A stretch of DNA of 64,000 nt from Paraburkholderia lacunae (GTDB taxonomy: Bacteria; Pseudomonadota; Gammaproteobacteria; Burkholderiales; Burkholderiaceae), in NCBI RefSeq assembly GCF_003353175.1, contig NZ_QHKS01000026.1:1-64000 (forward strand), given 5' to 3'. Each line of letters begins with the position of its first letter. Within the stretch, counting starts at the first letter, position 1. Positions 1-8,189 of the stretch are shown piece after piece. Both the position numbers and the translations under genes were made by a program. Below the pieces are notes generated by a model. That model was not told where the DNA came from. It did no database searches and saw only the letters and a list, made by a program, of their open reading frames with translations.

Positions 1-122
1 ATTTCCGACCGTCGAAGATCTGGGAAATCCTGCGCGAGATGCTGACGAGCTGGGACATGATGAAACGGCGCCTGCGCGAAGGCGTCGAATTCTTCCGCTT
101 CCTGCGCGCCCACCAAGCGTGA
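1..122 (+). CDS. hpnJ: 3' end of probable radical-SAM hopanoid protein HpnJ (partial)
   Basis: A reading frame open from the window edge ends in TGA at 120-122, which overlaps the GTG start of hpnI. The visible 39 residues are rich in Arg, Leu and Phe and end in LRAHQA. No domain is visible in this fragment. The call rests on gene order: in Burkholderia, hpnJ (a radical SAM enzyme linked to the cyclitol-ether head group of bacteriohopanetetrol) lies next to hpnI. The tight overlap implies translational coupling with hpnI. Another upstream hpn gene is possible. Confidence 0.5.
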   Translation, partial: FRPSKIWEILREMLTSWDMMKRRLREGVEFFRFLRAHQA

Positions 123-1279
123 TCGCCGCGCATCTGCTCGCCGTCACGCTGGCCTACGCGTGCGCGGCGTGCGCGGTCTTCGGTATCGTTTACACCGTGC
201 TGGCCGGCGTGCTGATCGGCCGGTTCTTCGCACGGCCGGTGTCCGAGCCGACCAGCTTCCCGCCGGTCACAGTCGTCAAACCCTTGCACGGCATTGAATG
301 GGCGCTGCTCGCCAACCTGTCGAGCTTTTGTCAGCAGGACTATCCGGGCCCCGTGCAATTTCTGTTCGGCGTGCACGAATCGACCGATCCCGCCTTGCAA
401 ACCGTCGACGAACTGCGGCGTCTGCATCCCGAGGCGGACATCACCGTGGTCGCCGATGCGCGCCTGTACGGCCCCAATCGCAAAATCAGCAACATCCTCA
501 ATATGCTGCCGCAGGCGCAGCACGACGTGCTGGTTTTCGCGGACAGCGACGTGAGCGTCGGGCCGGACTATTTGCGCAACGTGATCGGCGAATTGCAAAA
601 ACCGGACGTCGGTCTCGTGACCTGCGCTTATCGCGGGCAGCCCGATCCGGGGTTCTGGCCGCGTCTGTCCGCCAAGGCCACCAACTATCAGTTTTTGCCG
701 GGCGTGGTGATGGGGCTGGCGCTCGGTCTAGCGCGCCCGTGTTTCGGGCAGACCATCGCGATGCGCCGCGACACGCTCGAAAAGATCGGCGGTTTCACGC
801 CGTTCGTCCGGCATCTGGCCGAAGATCACGCGATCGGCGAAGCGGTGCGGATGATCGGCGAAAAGGTGATGATTCCGCCGTTCACGATCACGCATGCCTG
901 CGTCGAAACGAGTGCGGCGCAACTGGTCGCTCACGAACTGCGCTGGAGCCGCACGATCCGCAGCGTCGATCCGCTTGGTCATCTCGGCTCGGCGCTGGTT
1001 CATCCGCTCGCCTTCGCGTTGCTCGCGATTGCCTTCTCAGGGGGCGCCAAGTGGGGCTGGCTGCTCGCGCTGGTCGCCGTGTGCGCGCGGCTCATGCTGA
1101 AGTTGCTGTCCGATCGGGCGCTGCGGCAAGCGCATCGCGACCTGTGGCTGCTGCCATTGTGGGATATCGTGTCGTTTGCGATTTTTGTGGCGAGCTTCTG
1201 CTCGTCGCGCGTGATCTGGCGCGGTTTCAGCTTCAAGGTTGACGGCGACGGCCTGCTGTCGGCGGCTCAGGACGAATGA
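119..1279 (+). CDS. hpnI: Hopanoid glycosyltransferase HpnI
   Basis: This 386-residue protein looks like the GT2/GT21 ceramide-glucosyltransferase-like family HpnI, which is reported to add N-acetylglucosamine to bacteriohopanetetrol at the membrane. Residues 5-35 form an N-terminal membrane helix. The nucleotide-sugar site shows FADSDVSV (DxD) near residue 145, the catalytic-base region LAEDHAIG near 235, and HELRWSRTIR near 275, where family members usually carry Q/RxxRW. The last 100 residues hold two or three hydrophobic segments. The GTG start overlaps the TGA of the upstream gene. The stop codon lies directly at the edge of the 14-bp minisatellite, so the repeat begins as the gene ends. 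Confidence 0.85.
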   Translation: MIAAHLLAVTLAYACAACAVFGIVYTVLAGVLIGRFFARPVSEPTSFPPVTVVKPLHGIEWALLANLSSFCQQDYPGPVQFLFGVHESTDPALQTVDELRRLHPEADITVVADARLYGPNRKISNILNMLPQAQHDVLVFADSDVSVGPDYLRNVIGELQKPDVGLVTCAYRGQPDPGFWPRLSAKATNYQFLPGVVMGLALGLARPCFGQTIAMRRDTLEKIGGFTPFVRHLAEDHAIGEAVRMIGEKVMIPPFTITHACVETSAAQLVAHELRWSRTIRSVDPLGHLGSALVHPLAFALLAIAFSGGAKWGWLLALVAVCARLMLKLLSDRALRQAHRDLWLLPLWDIVSFAIFVASFCSSRVIWRGFSFKVDGDGLLSAAQDE

Positions 1280-2032
1280 CGCACGGCGGATGGCGCACGG
1301 CGGATGGCGCACGGCGGATGGCGCACGGCGGATGAAGCACAGCGGATGAAGCACAGCGGATGAAGCACAGCGGATGAAGCACAGCGGATGAAGCACAGCG
1401 GATGAAGCACAGCGGATGAAGCACAGCGGATGAAGCACAGCGGATGAAGCACAGCGGATGAAGCACAGCGGATGAAGCACAGCGGATGAAGCACAGCGGA
1501 TGAAGCACAGCGGATGAAGCACAGCGGATGAAGCACAGCGGATGAAGCACAGCGGATGAAGCACAGCGGATGAAGCACAGCGGATGAAGCACAGCGGATG
1601 AAGCACAGCGGATGAAGCACAGCGGATGAAGCACAGCGGATGAAGCACAGCGGATGAAGCACAGCGGATGAAGCACAGCGGATGAAGCACAGCGGATGAA
1701 GCACAGCGGATGAAGCACAGCGGATGAAGCACAGCGGATGAAGCACAGCGGATGAAGCACAGCGGATGAAGCACAGCGGATGAAGCACAGCGGATGAAGC
1801 ACAGCGGATGAAGCACAGCGGATGAAGCACAGCGGATGAAGCACAGCGGATGAAGCACAGCGGATGAAGCACAGCGGATGAAGCACAGCGGATGAAGCAC
1901 AGCGGATGAAGCACAGCGGATGAAGCACAGCGGATGAAGCACAGCGGATGAAGCACAGCGGATGAAGCACAGCAGATGAAGCACAGCAGATGAAGCACGG
2001 CAGATGAAGCACGGCAGATGAAGCACGGCCAA
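1277..2032. repeat. 14-bp minisatellite, 54 tandem copies
   Basis: The unit TGAAGCACAGCGGA is repeated head to tail with strict 14-bp spacing for 756 bp, from the hpnI stop codon to about 100 bp before hpnL. By eye the central units from 1333 to 1962 are 45 identical copies. Four variant units (TGGCGCACGGCGGA type) lie on the left and five (AGCAGA or GGCAGA type) on the right. Identical centre and divergent edges are typical of slippage or homogenisation. Because 14 is not divisible by three, the plus strand has stops in all frames. The minus strand is open in all three frames only because the unit lacks stops there, so the long minus-strand ORFs are artefacts. Confidence 0.98.
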
Positions 2033-2073
2033 TGAAACGGAACGGATAGACAGAACAGCGGGTTGGGTCAGCA

Positions 2074-2142
2074 ATGAAGCGTAGTTATTTCGAAAACGGT
2101 GGCGAAAGCGGTTTGAAGCGCAAGCGAAAGGTGCACGCGTGA
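2074..2142 (+). CDS. Possible 22-codon leader or relic ORF coupled to hpnL
   Basis: An ATG at 2074 opens a 22-codon frame (MKRSYFENGG..., ending KRKRKVHA) whose TGA at 2140-2142 shares its A with the ATG of hpnL. This is the TGATG arrangement seen in coupled operons. It could be a small leader peptide, the last codons of a gene now lost between hpnI and hpnL (hpnK would be a candidate), or chance. No convincing ribosome binding site is seen. Confidence 0.25.
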   Translation: MKRSYFENGGESGLKRKRKVHA

Positions 2143-3173
2143 TGAAACATCTCGGCCGCGTGGCCGCGCTAGCCGGCTTGCTGGTTTCGCTGTGGCTGGT
2201 CTGGCAAGGCAACCCCGGCGCCGTGCTCGGCGCGCTGCGCACCGCAGGCGCCGGCCTGCTGCTGGCCGCCATCGCGCATGTGCTGCCGATGCTCGCCAAT
2301 GCCGCCGATTGGCGCTCGCTGATTCGGGGCGCGAACCGGCCGAGCCTTGCCGCGATGCTGCATCTGGTGTGGGTACGCGAATCGGTCAATTGCATGCTGC
2401 CGGTCGCCCGCGTCGGCGGCGAGGTCGTATCGTTCCGGATACTCAAGCGCTGGGGTGTGCGTCCGTCGACGGCGGTCGGCAGCATCATCGTCGACATGCA
2501 GCTCACCGTGATCAGCCAGCTGCTGTTCACGATGGTCGGCATCGGCTTTCTGTTCGCGCACGCGCATTCGGATACGCTGCGCCTGGCGGGACAGCTGGCG
2601 TGGGGCGTGGTGGTGCTGACCCCGCTGCTGCTGCTGTTCGCACTCGTGCAGCACGCCAATCCCTTCGAGCGCATCACGCGCGTGCTCAATCGCATGACGA
2701 GCGGCAAGCTTGCCGCACTGGTCGGGCAATCCGCCCAGATCGATCAGGCCATCAAGCTGATCTGGCGCCGGCGCGGCGTGGTGTTGCGCTACCTGTTCTT
2801 CTGGCAGCCGCTGCAGTGCTTCCTGACCTCGCTGGAGATCTGGCTCGCGCTGCATTTCCTCGGCGTGCAGATCACGCTTGTCGAAGCGGTGGTGATCGAA
2901 TCGCTGATTCAGGCGGTCAGCAGCGCGGCGTTCTTCGTGCCGGGCGGGCTGGGCGTGCAGGAGGGCGGTTTCATTCTGATCGGCGGCGCGCTGGGCCTCG
3001 ATCCTTCAATCTGTCTCGCGCTGGCTGGCGCGCGGCGCATTCGCGACCTGCTGATCTTCGTGCCGGGACTCTTTGCGTGGCAGTTCGCCGAGTCGTCGAC
3101 TCGCGCGCCCAGGCGGGCCGAGCTTTCGGAGCTTGCGGAGCAGGGGAGCGTTCGCGAGGCGAGCCAGCGCTGA
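2142..3173 (+). CDS. hpnL: Hopanoid-associated membrane protein HpnL
   Basis: A 343-residue integral membrane protein of the LPG synthase/flippase-like superfamily (COG0392 type). In hopanoid clusters this family is named HpnL. About seven to eight hydrophobic segments are visible. The conserved features ARVGGEV near residue 90 and FFVPGGLGVQEGG near residue 265 are present, the latter being the family's glycine-rich signature. ATG at 2142 is chosen over GTG at 2139 because it makes a TGATG overlap with the upstream mini-ORF. The exact biochemical role is not established; a part in hopanoid transport or modification is inferred from clustering. The C-terminal 30 residues are polar and probably cytoplasmic. 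Confidence 0.8.
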   Translation: MKHLGRVAALAGLLVSLWLVWQGNPGAVLGALRTAGAGLLLAAIAHVLPMLANAADWRSLIRGANRPSLAAMLHLVWVRESVNCMLPVARVGGEVVSFRILKRWGVRPSTAVGSIIVDMQLTVISQLLFTMVGIGFLFAHAHSDTLRLAGQLAWGVVVLTPLLLLFALVQHANPFERITRVLNRMTSGKLAALVGQSAQIDQAIKLIWRRRGVVLRYLFFWQPLQCFLTSLEIWLALHFLGVQITLVEAVVIESLIQAVSSAAFFVPGGLGVQEGGFILIGGALGLDPSICLALAGARRIRDLLIFVPGLFAWQFAESSTRAPRRAELSELAEQGSVREASQR

Positions 3174-3265
3174 TTGAGTACGCGCCGGGCGCCGGGCGGA
3201 AGCAGCGAGCGCCGGGCGGAAACAGCACAACCAACACAAGCAGCGATCAGCCTCCCAACCCAGCC

Positions 3266-4663
3266 TCAGCGCGCGTCCCCAAAAGCCGGAAACGACACTT
3301 CGACGGCGAGCCCGCGCTCGCCGATACCCGTGCCTAGATGCAGGCTCGCATCGAAATGCTCCGCGATCCGCGCGACGATCGACAGGCCGAGGCCGCTGCC
3401 GGTCGCCTGATTGCCAGTCGCACGATAGAAACGATTCGTCAGATGAACGAGATCGGCGGACGCGACGCCAGGCCCGTCGTCACGCACCGTGAGCCGCACT
3501 CGGTCGAGCGCGTGCTGCACGGCAACCTCCACGCGGCCGCCGGCGCGCCCGTACTTGATCGCGTTGTCGAGCAGATTGTCGAGCAGGATGCCGATCAGCA
3601 CCGGTTCCGCGTTGATCTCGGCGCGCAGGTCGCCGGTCAGGGTCACGTGAATGTTTTTTTGCTGCGCATTGCGCTCGTTGGCAAGCAGCGCGTCTTTGGC
3701 GACCGCAGCGGGCTTGAGCGGCGCGCTCGAGAGTTTCTCGTGCGCGTCCAGCCGCGCGAGCAGCAGCAATTGCTCGGCGAGCCGCGCGCTGCGGTCCACC
3801 CCTTGCACCACGCGCTCCATCGCCAGCCGCTGCAATGCGGCGTCCGGCTCGGCCAGCGCGACTTGCGCCTGCACCTTGATCGCCGCGAGCGGCGTTTTCA
3901 GTTCATGGGCGGCGTCCGCGGTAAACGCGCGTTCGCGCTCCAGCGAGCGCCGCAAGCGCGACAACACCAGATTGATTGCATCGATCAGCGGCCGCACCTC
4001 GGTGGGCGAATGGCCGATGTCGATCGGTTCCAGCCGGTTGATGTCGCGCACGCGGATCGCGTCCGACAGGATCTTGAGCGGCGTCAGGCTCCAGCCGATG
4101 CTGAACCACACCAGCAAGGCCAGCACCGGCAGCGCAAGCAGCGTGGGCCGGGCAATCCGGTTCGCGACGCCGCTCACCAGATCGCTGCGCGTATTGGCCG
4201 GTTCGAACACGCGCACGATGTGGCCGAGCGCCGTGTTGCGCAGAGTGAACGAGTGCCACGCCTTGCCGCCCAGCGTGATGGTTTGTGCGCCGCTGACCGC
4301 CGGCACCGGCAGATCCCACGCCTGCAACGCACGCAATTGCGGGCTGCCCGCCAGCACCTCGCCGTTCGCGCTGCGCACCTGGAACAGCGCGTCGCGCGGC
4401 AGGCTGTCGTCGTCATCTTCGTTGCTGGCGCCGGGGTCGCCGCCTTGTTCTTCCTCCCGCACGTCGATCCGCGCATTGGCGAGCGTGATCAGACTGCTCT
4501 CGTCGAGCAGCGCGAGGATTTGGGCCAGTTCGGCGAGGCGCGCGTCTTCCCATTCGCTGACTTCACGGGTCGCCTGACGATAGCTCGATACCAGCGCGAC
4601 GGCCCAGATCAGCGCGATGCAGGCCAGTATCAGCAGCATCAGCCGACGGCGTATCGACGACAT
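3266..4663 (-). CDS. Sensor histidine kinase of an OmpR-type two-component system
   Basis: This 465-residue kinase has an N-terminal membrane helix (residues 6-28), an acidic sensor loop with a DEDDDDS-type stretch near residue 80, and a second membrane helix near 175-195. A HAMP-like linker follows, then the H-box AADAHELKTP-type motif (seen as FTADAAHELKTPLAAIK) near residue 255. The ATP site shows DNLLDNAIKYG (N box), DDGPGV (G1) and GSGLGLSIV (G2). The ATG at 4663 overlaps the TGA of the regulator gene by ATGA, so the longer ORF that starts upstream is not used. The architecture resembles QseC/PmrB-type kinases. The signal is unknown. Confidence 0.9.
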   Translation of the reverse strand: MSSIRRRLMLLILACIALIWAVALVSSYRQATREVSEWEDARLAELAQILALLDESSLITLANARIDVREEEQGGDPGASNEDDDDSLPRDALFQVRSANGEVLAGSPQLRALQAWDLPVPAVSGAQTITLGGKAWHSFTLRNTALGHIVRVFEPANTRSDLVSGVANRIARPTLLALPVLALLVWFSIGWSLTPLKILSDAIRVRDINRLEPIDIGHSPTEVRPLIDAINLVLSRLRRSLERERAFTADAAHELKTPLAAIKVQAQVALAEPDAALQRLAMERVVQGVDRSARLAEQLLLLARLDAHEKLSSAPLKPAAVAKDALLANERNAQQKNIHVTLTGDLRAEINAEPVLIGILLDNLLDNAIKYGRAGGRVEVAVQHALDRVRLTVRDDGPGVASADLVHLTNRFYRATGNQATGSGLGLSIVARIAEHFDASLHLGTGIGERGLAVEVSFPAFGDAR

Positions 4664-5322
4664 CACGCTTTCTCCACCACGTAGCCGATGTTGCGAACCG
4701 TTCTGATCAGTTTCGCGCCGAGCTTCTTGCGCAGATTCGACACATGCACTTCGATGGCATTGCTTTCGATTTCTTCCTGCCATCCATACAGGCTTTCTTC
4801 GAGGCGCGAACGCGACTGGGGAATACCCTGATTGGTCAGCAACTGCATCAGGATCGCCCATTCGCGCGAGGTGAGGAACACGCGTGTGTCGCCGATCTCG
4901 ACCGTTTGCGCGGCCGGGTTGACGGTCAGCTCCCGATAGCGGATCACCTCGACGCTGCGCCCTTGCGCGCGGCGCAGCAAGGCCCGGCAACGCGCGATCA
5001 GCTCGGTCAGATCGAACGGCTTGCCGAGGTAGTCGTCGGCGCCGGCTTCGAGCCCGCCGACGCGATCGATCACCGTGCCCTTCGCGGTCAGCACCAGCAG
5101 CGGCACGTCGTTGCCCGCCTCGCGCAGGCGCTTCAGGATTTCCATGCCCGACACCCGGGGCAGGCCGAGATCCAGTATCACGAGCGCATAGGCCGTCGTG
5201 GCGAGCGCGAGATCGGCCTTGTGACCGTCGCGCGCCCAGTCGACCGTGAAACCGGCCTGACGCAGCCCCGCTTCGATACCGCAGCCGATCAGGTCGTCGT
5301 CTTCTACGAGGAGTATGCGCAT
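4663..5322 (-). CDS. OmpR/PhoB-family response regulator
   Basis: A 219-residue regulator. Its receiver domain occupies residues 1-115, with acidic pair EDDD near 8-11, phosphoacceptor Asp in LVILDLGLP at 51, and Lys in LGKPFD near 101. A winged-helix domain fills residues 125-215, with the recognition region IEVHVSNLRKKLG. It is the first gene of a regulator-kinase operon and couples to the kinase by an ATGA overlap. A PmrA-like half-site pair (5449-5465) lies about 130 bp upstream and may mediate autoregulation. QseB and PmrA are the closest family names that can be suggested, but orthology cannot be settled from sequence alone. Confidence 0.9.
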   Translation of the reverse strand: MRILLVEDDDLIGCGIEAGLRQAGFTVDWARDGHKADLALATTAYALVILDLGLPRVSGMEILKRLREAGNDVPLLVLTAKGTVIDRVGGLEAGADDYLGKPFDLTELIARCRALLRRAQGRSVEVIRYRELTVNPAAQTVEIGDTRVFLTSREWAILMQLLTNQGIPQSRSRLEESLYGWQEEIESNAIEVHVSNLRKKLGAKLIRTVRNIGYVVEKA

Positions 5323-5448
5323 GAGTCAGTTCATTCCGTTCAGGGTGCGGCCTTGATCCGGCCCCGCCGCGCCGCCTTCAAGCAAGCACCGGGCCATATG
5401 GCGAAGTGTAACGATGATGTTCGGCACCCGGTTTATACCGCCATCTTC

Positions 5449-5465
5449 CTTAAGGTTTCCTTCAG
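5449..5465. promoter_or_regulatory. PmrA/QseB-like half-site pair
   Basis: CTTAAG at 5449-5454 and CTTCAG at 5460-5465 are spaced exactly 11 bp apart, read on either strand as CTGAAG-N5-CTTAAG. This is the layout of OmpR-subfamily response-regulator boxes of the PmrA type. The site lies between the leftward regulator-kinase operon and the rightward gene at 5649 and could serve either. The rest of 5323-5648 shows no gene. Confidence 0.5.
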
Positions 5466-5648
5466 TTTGAATCGATACTATCGCCCCTCAGCAGGCCGCT
5501 GTCGCGCGGCTCGGCATGAGCGCGCGCGAGCGGCATCGCGTTGCTGGATTTTCGCAATGCAATCGTAAGCACATCGACGACATGCACGACGGGCGCCTGT
5601 TTGCGCATCCCTGGCGCCGTGCATATCGTCAGGTCACGAGACCAAGCC

Positions 5649-5999
5649 ATGAAGCCAGTCACCGTCGACATGCTGCGAGCCCATCTGATGGCGGCTTCGC
5701 TCACGGCCATGTGCGCCGAAGCCCTCGCGTCGCTCGCGCTGCTGGTCTTGCCGATTTCCCCGCACGCCTTCAGTTCCACGCCGTTCCGGTTGTTCGCGCT
5801 CGGCTCGATCATCGGCGGCGTCGTTGCGATGCGGTACTTCGCGCAGGTTTCGTTCGGGCTTGCGATCCGGAGCCGGCACGCGAGCTCGCGCGGCTGGACA
5901 GCGCGGCCCGTCTCGGTGGCGGCGAGTTGCCCGCGGCGGTGGCTCGTCATTCTCCATCTGCGCTTTACGGGCAGACCGTTCGTGCTCGCCGAGCACTAA
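5649..5999 (+). CDS. Unrecognised small membrane protein
   Basis: A 116-codon frame beginning MKPVTVDML. Two hydrophobic stretches are visible (ALASLALLVLP and FALGSIIGGVVA-type). The last 45 residues are rich in Arg, Ser and Trp and look out of frame. A neighbouring frame over the same bases (5866-5990) gives a more natural ARELARLDSAARLGG sequence, so a frameshift near 5860 is likely. It stops 12 bp before the glycosyltransferase gene at 6012, so the two may be cotranscribed. No function can be assigned. Confidence 0.4.
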   Translation: MKPVTVDMLRAHLMAASLTAMCAEALASLALLVLPISPHAFSSTPFRLFALGSIIGGVVAMRYFAQVSFGLAIRSRHASSRGWTARPVSVAASCPRRWLVILHLRFTGRPFVLAEH

Positions 6000-6011
6000 C
6001 GGAACCAGGCA

Positions 6012-7250
6012 ATGGCGGCCCATACATTGACAGTTTGCCAATGGTTGTTGCTCGTCGGATGTGGCGCGGCTTCGCTGTACGCGATGCTGGCGGCGGTGGC
6101 CATGCCTTTCTTCGCGGCGCGCCGCGGCGGCGCCGCAGGGTGCCAGACCGATCCCTTCACGAATGTCGGCGTGAGCGTGCTCAAGCCGCTGTGCGGCGCG
6201 GAGCCGCGTCTCTACGAAAACCTCCGGACCTTCTGCGAGCAGCGTCACGGGCACTTTCAACTGGTGCTCGGCGTGTCCTCGCCCGACGATCCCGCGATCG
6301 CCGTGGTGCGGCGTCTGCAGGCTGCGTACCCGCTGCACGACATCGAACTCGCGGTGGATACGCGGGTGCACGGCAGCAATCTCAAGGTCAGCAATCTGAT
6401 CAACATGGCCGAGCGGGCGCGTCACGACGTGATCGTGATTGCCGACAGCGACATCGCCGTCGAAGCCGACTATCTCGACACTGTGGCTGCGCCGCTGGCC
6501 GATCCTCGCGTAGGCGTGGTCACGTGCCTTTACGTGGCGCAAGGCGTCGGCGGATTCTGGCCGCGCGTCGGCGCGCTGTTCATCAACGAGTGGTTCGCGC
6601 CTTCGGTGCGCGTCGCGCACGCGGCCGGGTCGCGCCGCTTCGGCTTCGGTGCGACGCTGGCGTTGCGTCGCGAGACGCTCGAGCAGATCGGCGGCTTCGA
6701 CGCGCTGAAAAATTGTCTCGCCGACGATTACTGGCTCGCCGAACATGTGCGCGAACTGGGGCTGCAGACGGTCTTGTCGCGTGTGATGGTGGCCACCGAC
6801 GTGATCGAGCCGACTTTCGCCTCGTTGTGGCAGCGTGAGACGCGTTGGCTGCGCACGATTCGCTCCGTGAACCCGCTCGGGTTTGCTTTTTTGTTCATCA
6901 CGTTTCCGTCGCCGTGGATTGTGGCCGGTGCGTGGCTGACCGGCAGCCTGGCGGTGAGGTCTTACGACGGCGTGCATCTGTGGGTGGCGCTGGCGAGTGC
7001 TGTCTGCACCGCGACCGGATTTGCCGCGCGCATGTTGCTTCATCTGCGTAGCGCGCGGCATGAGCGCAGGTTCTGGCGGGATTTGCCGCTTGTGCCGTTG
7101 CGGGATGTGTTGCTCGCCGCGCAGTGGCTGGCCGGGGCGTTCGGATCACATGTGGTTTGGCGCGGCGCTCGAGTGCCGGTTGGCGGAGGTTCTGCGCCCG
7201 CGGCGCGGAGGGCGGCCTTGAGGGTGATGGAGACGTCTGACGGAGGGTAG
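6012..7250 (+). CDS. Second HpnI-like glycosyltransferase
   Basis: A 412-residue paralogue of the HpnI protein encoded at 119-1279, with the same layout: N-terminal membrane helix (residues 8-32), SVLKPLCG near 58, the DxD region IADSDIAV near 145, LADDYWLAE near 240, and RETRWLRTIR near 280 followed by C-terminal hydrophobic segments. It carries the canonical RxxRW motif where the first copy has HxxRW. Family knowledge points to a GT2/GT21 lipid-linked glycosyltransferase acting at the cytoplasmic membrane. The lipid acceptor could be a hopanoid, a ceramide-like lipid or another polyisoprenoid. It is separated from the hpn genes by a two-component system. Confidence 0.75.
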   Translation: MAAHTLTVCQWLLLVGCGAASLYAMLAAVAMPFFAARRGGAAGCQTDPFTNVGVSVLKPLCGAEPRLYENLRTFCEQRHGHFQLVLGVSSPDDPAIAVVRRLQAAYPLHDIELAVDTRVHGSNLKVSNLINMAERARHDVIVIADSDIAVEADYLDTVAAPLADPRVGVVTCLYVAQGVGGFWPRVGALFINEWFAPSVRVAHAAGSRRFGFGATLALRRETLEQIGGFDALKNCLADDYWLAEHVRELGLQTVLSRVMVATDVIEPTFASLWQRETRWLRTIRSVNPLGFAFLFITFPSPWIVAGAWLTGSLAVRSYDGVHLWVALASAVCTATGFAARMLLHLRSARHERRFWRDLPLVPLRDVLLAAQWLAGAFGSHVVWRGARVPVGGGSAPAARRAALRVMETSDGG

Positions 7251-7318
7251 GTGTTTCGCTATGGGCGTGGTTTGCCTACCTGCGCTTTTTTATGGCGCCG
7301 AGTAGGCAAAGGGAGAAA

Positions 7319-8186
7319 TCAGATCACCCGTTTCATCAGCAACTTCAACAGCACGGGCAATAACAACAACACCAATGGCAACTGCACGATCAGCCCGGAA
7401 ATAATCGCGATAGCCAACGGCTACTGTATAGCCGACCCTTGCCCAAGGGCAAAAGCAAGCGGCAGCAGCGCCAGAATGGCGGCAATGGTGGTCATGGCAA
7501 TCGGCCAATCGGCCGCAACCGATTCCTTCCGGCCGCGATCAGCGCCTCTTCGAACTTCATGCCCTCGTCCCGCAGGAGGCCCTGCAACTCCGATACATAA
7601 AAAATCGCCACCTCGGTCACGATACCGATAATCATCGTCATCCCCATCATCGCGGAGATGTTCAACTCGATGCCGGTGAGCCACAAGCCGATGAATACCG
7701 CGCCCGCAGCCAGCAACGGCATCGCCATGACCGCCGTCGCGACGCGGAAGCGCTCGTAGAGAAACAGCAGCAAGCCGAACACCAGCGCGATGGCCGCGCC
7801 GAACACGGTCGAGAGTCCCTTGAAGGCGATCTGCTGTTGCTGGTACAGGCCGCCCAACTCGTAGTAAACGCCGTCCGGCAACAGATTCCTGTCGCCCAGC
7901 GTTTTCTGCACGTCGGCAATCGTCGAGCCGAGGTCGCGGCCGTCGCGCCCGGGCGGTCTCGGTCCTGGTGGAAGGCACCGTCGCGACGCAATTCCAGAGC
8001 AGGCCGAAGACAGTCGGCGTACGGGTACGCGTGGGGGGAGCCATGAAGCTGACCGATACGCGGCTGGGCCAGTTGCAGATCCACGCGCCGGACGGTCACC
8101 TGTTCGCGCTCAACCGCGTGGCCGAGCAGGTGGCCGTGACCGGCCAGCCGGAGATCAGCCGCGACAATCTCAAGCGGATGGGATGA
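7319..8186 (-). pseudogene. Broken heavy-metal RND efflux pump gene (CzcA/CusA type)
   Basis: The minus strand encodes the C-terminal part of an RND transporter in pieces. Residues after DGRDLGSTIADVQKT (from about 7955) run through YYELGGLYQQQQIAFKG, LLLFLYERFRVA and GIELNISAMMGMTMI in one frame. A frameshift near 7495-7505 moves to another frame with AMTTIAAILALLPLAFALG. An in-frame TAG then replaces a Gln codon in GSAIQ*PLAIAI near 7428, and the relic ends with LLKLLMKRVI and TGA at 7319. The 5' two thirds of the gene are absent, and 7950-8186 is inverted. The gene cannot make a functional pump. Confidence 0.9.
7950..8186 (+). pseudogene. Inverted internal segment of the RND pump relic
   Basis: The plus strand here reads AVSVLVEGTVATQFQSRP, then MKLTDTRLGQLQI, LFALNRVAEQVAVTGQ and EISRDNLKRM. 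In intact RND pumps this is the stretch immediately upstream of the GRDLGSTIADVQKT piece that lies on the minus strand just to the left. The piece is therefore flipped in place relative to the rest of the relic, with junctions near 7950 and 8184. No insertion sequence is visible at either junction. Confidence 0.8.
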
Positions 8187-8189
8187 GCT

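Noticed and set aside
298..1242. Plus-strand ORF of 314 codons inside hpnI
   Set aside because: Arg/Ala-rich out-of-frame reading of hpnI in high-GC DNA.
1277..2032. CRISPR array
   Set aside because: Units are contiguous with no spacers, and no cas gene is present.
1037..2707. Long minus-strand ORF (556 codons) with LHPLCFIRCASSAV-type repeats
   Set aside because: It is only the 14-bp minisatellite read through, flanked by the reverse complement of hpn genes; the repeat lacks stops on this strand in all frames.
5634..7061. 475-codon minus-strand ORF opposite the second HpnI-like gene
   Set aside because: His/Arg-rich antisense shadow of a well-supported membrane glycosyltransferase.
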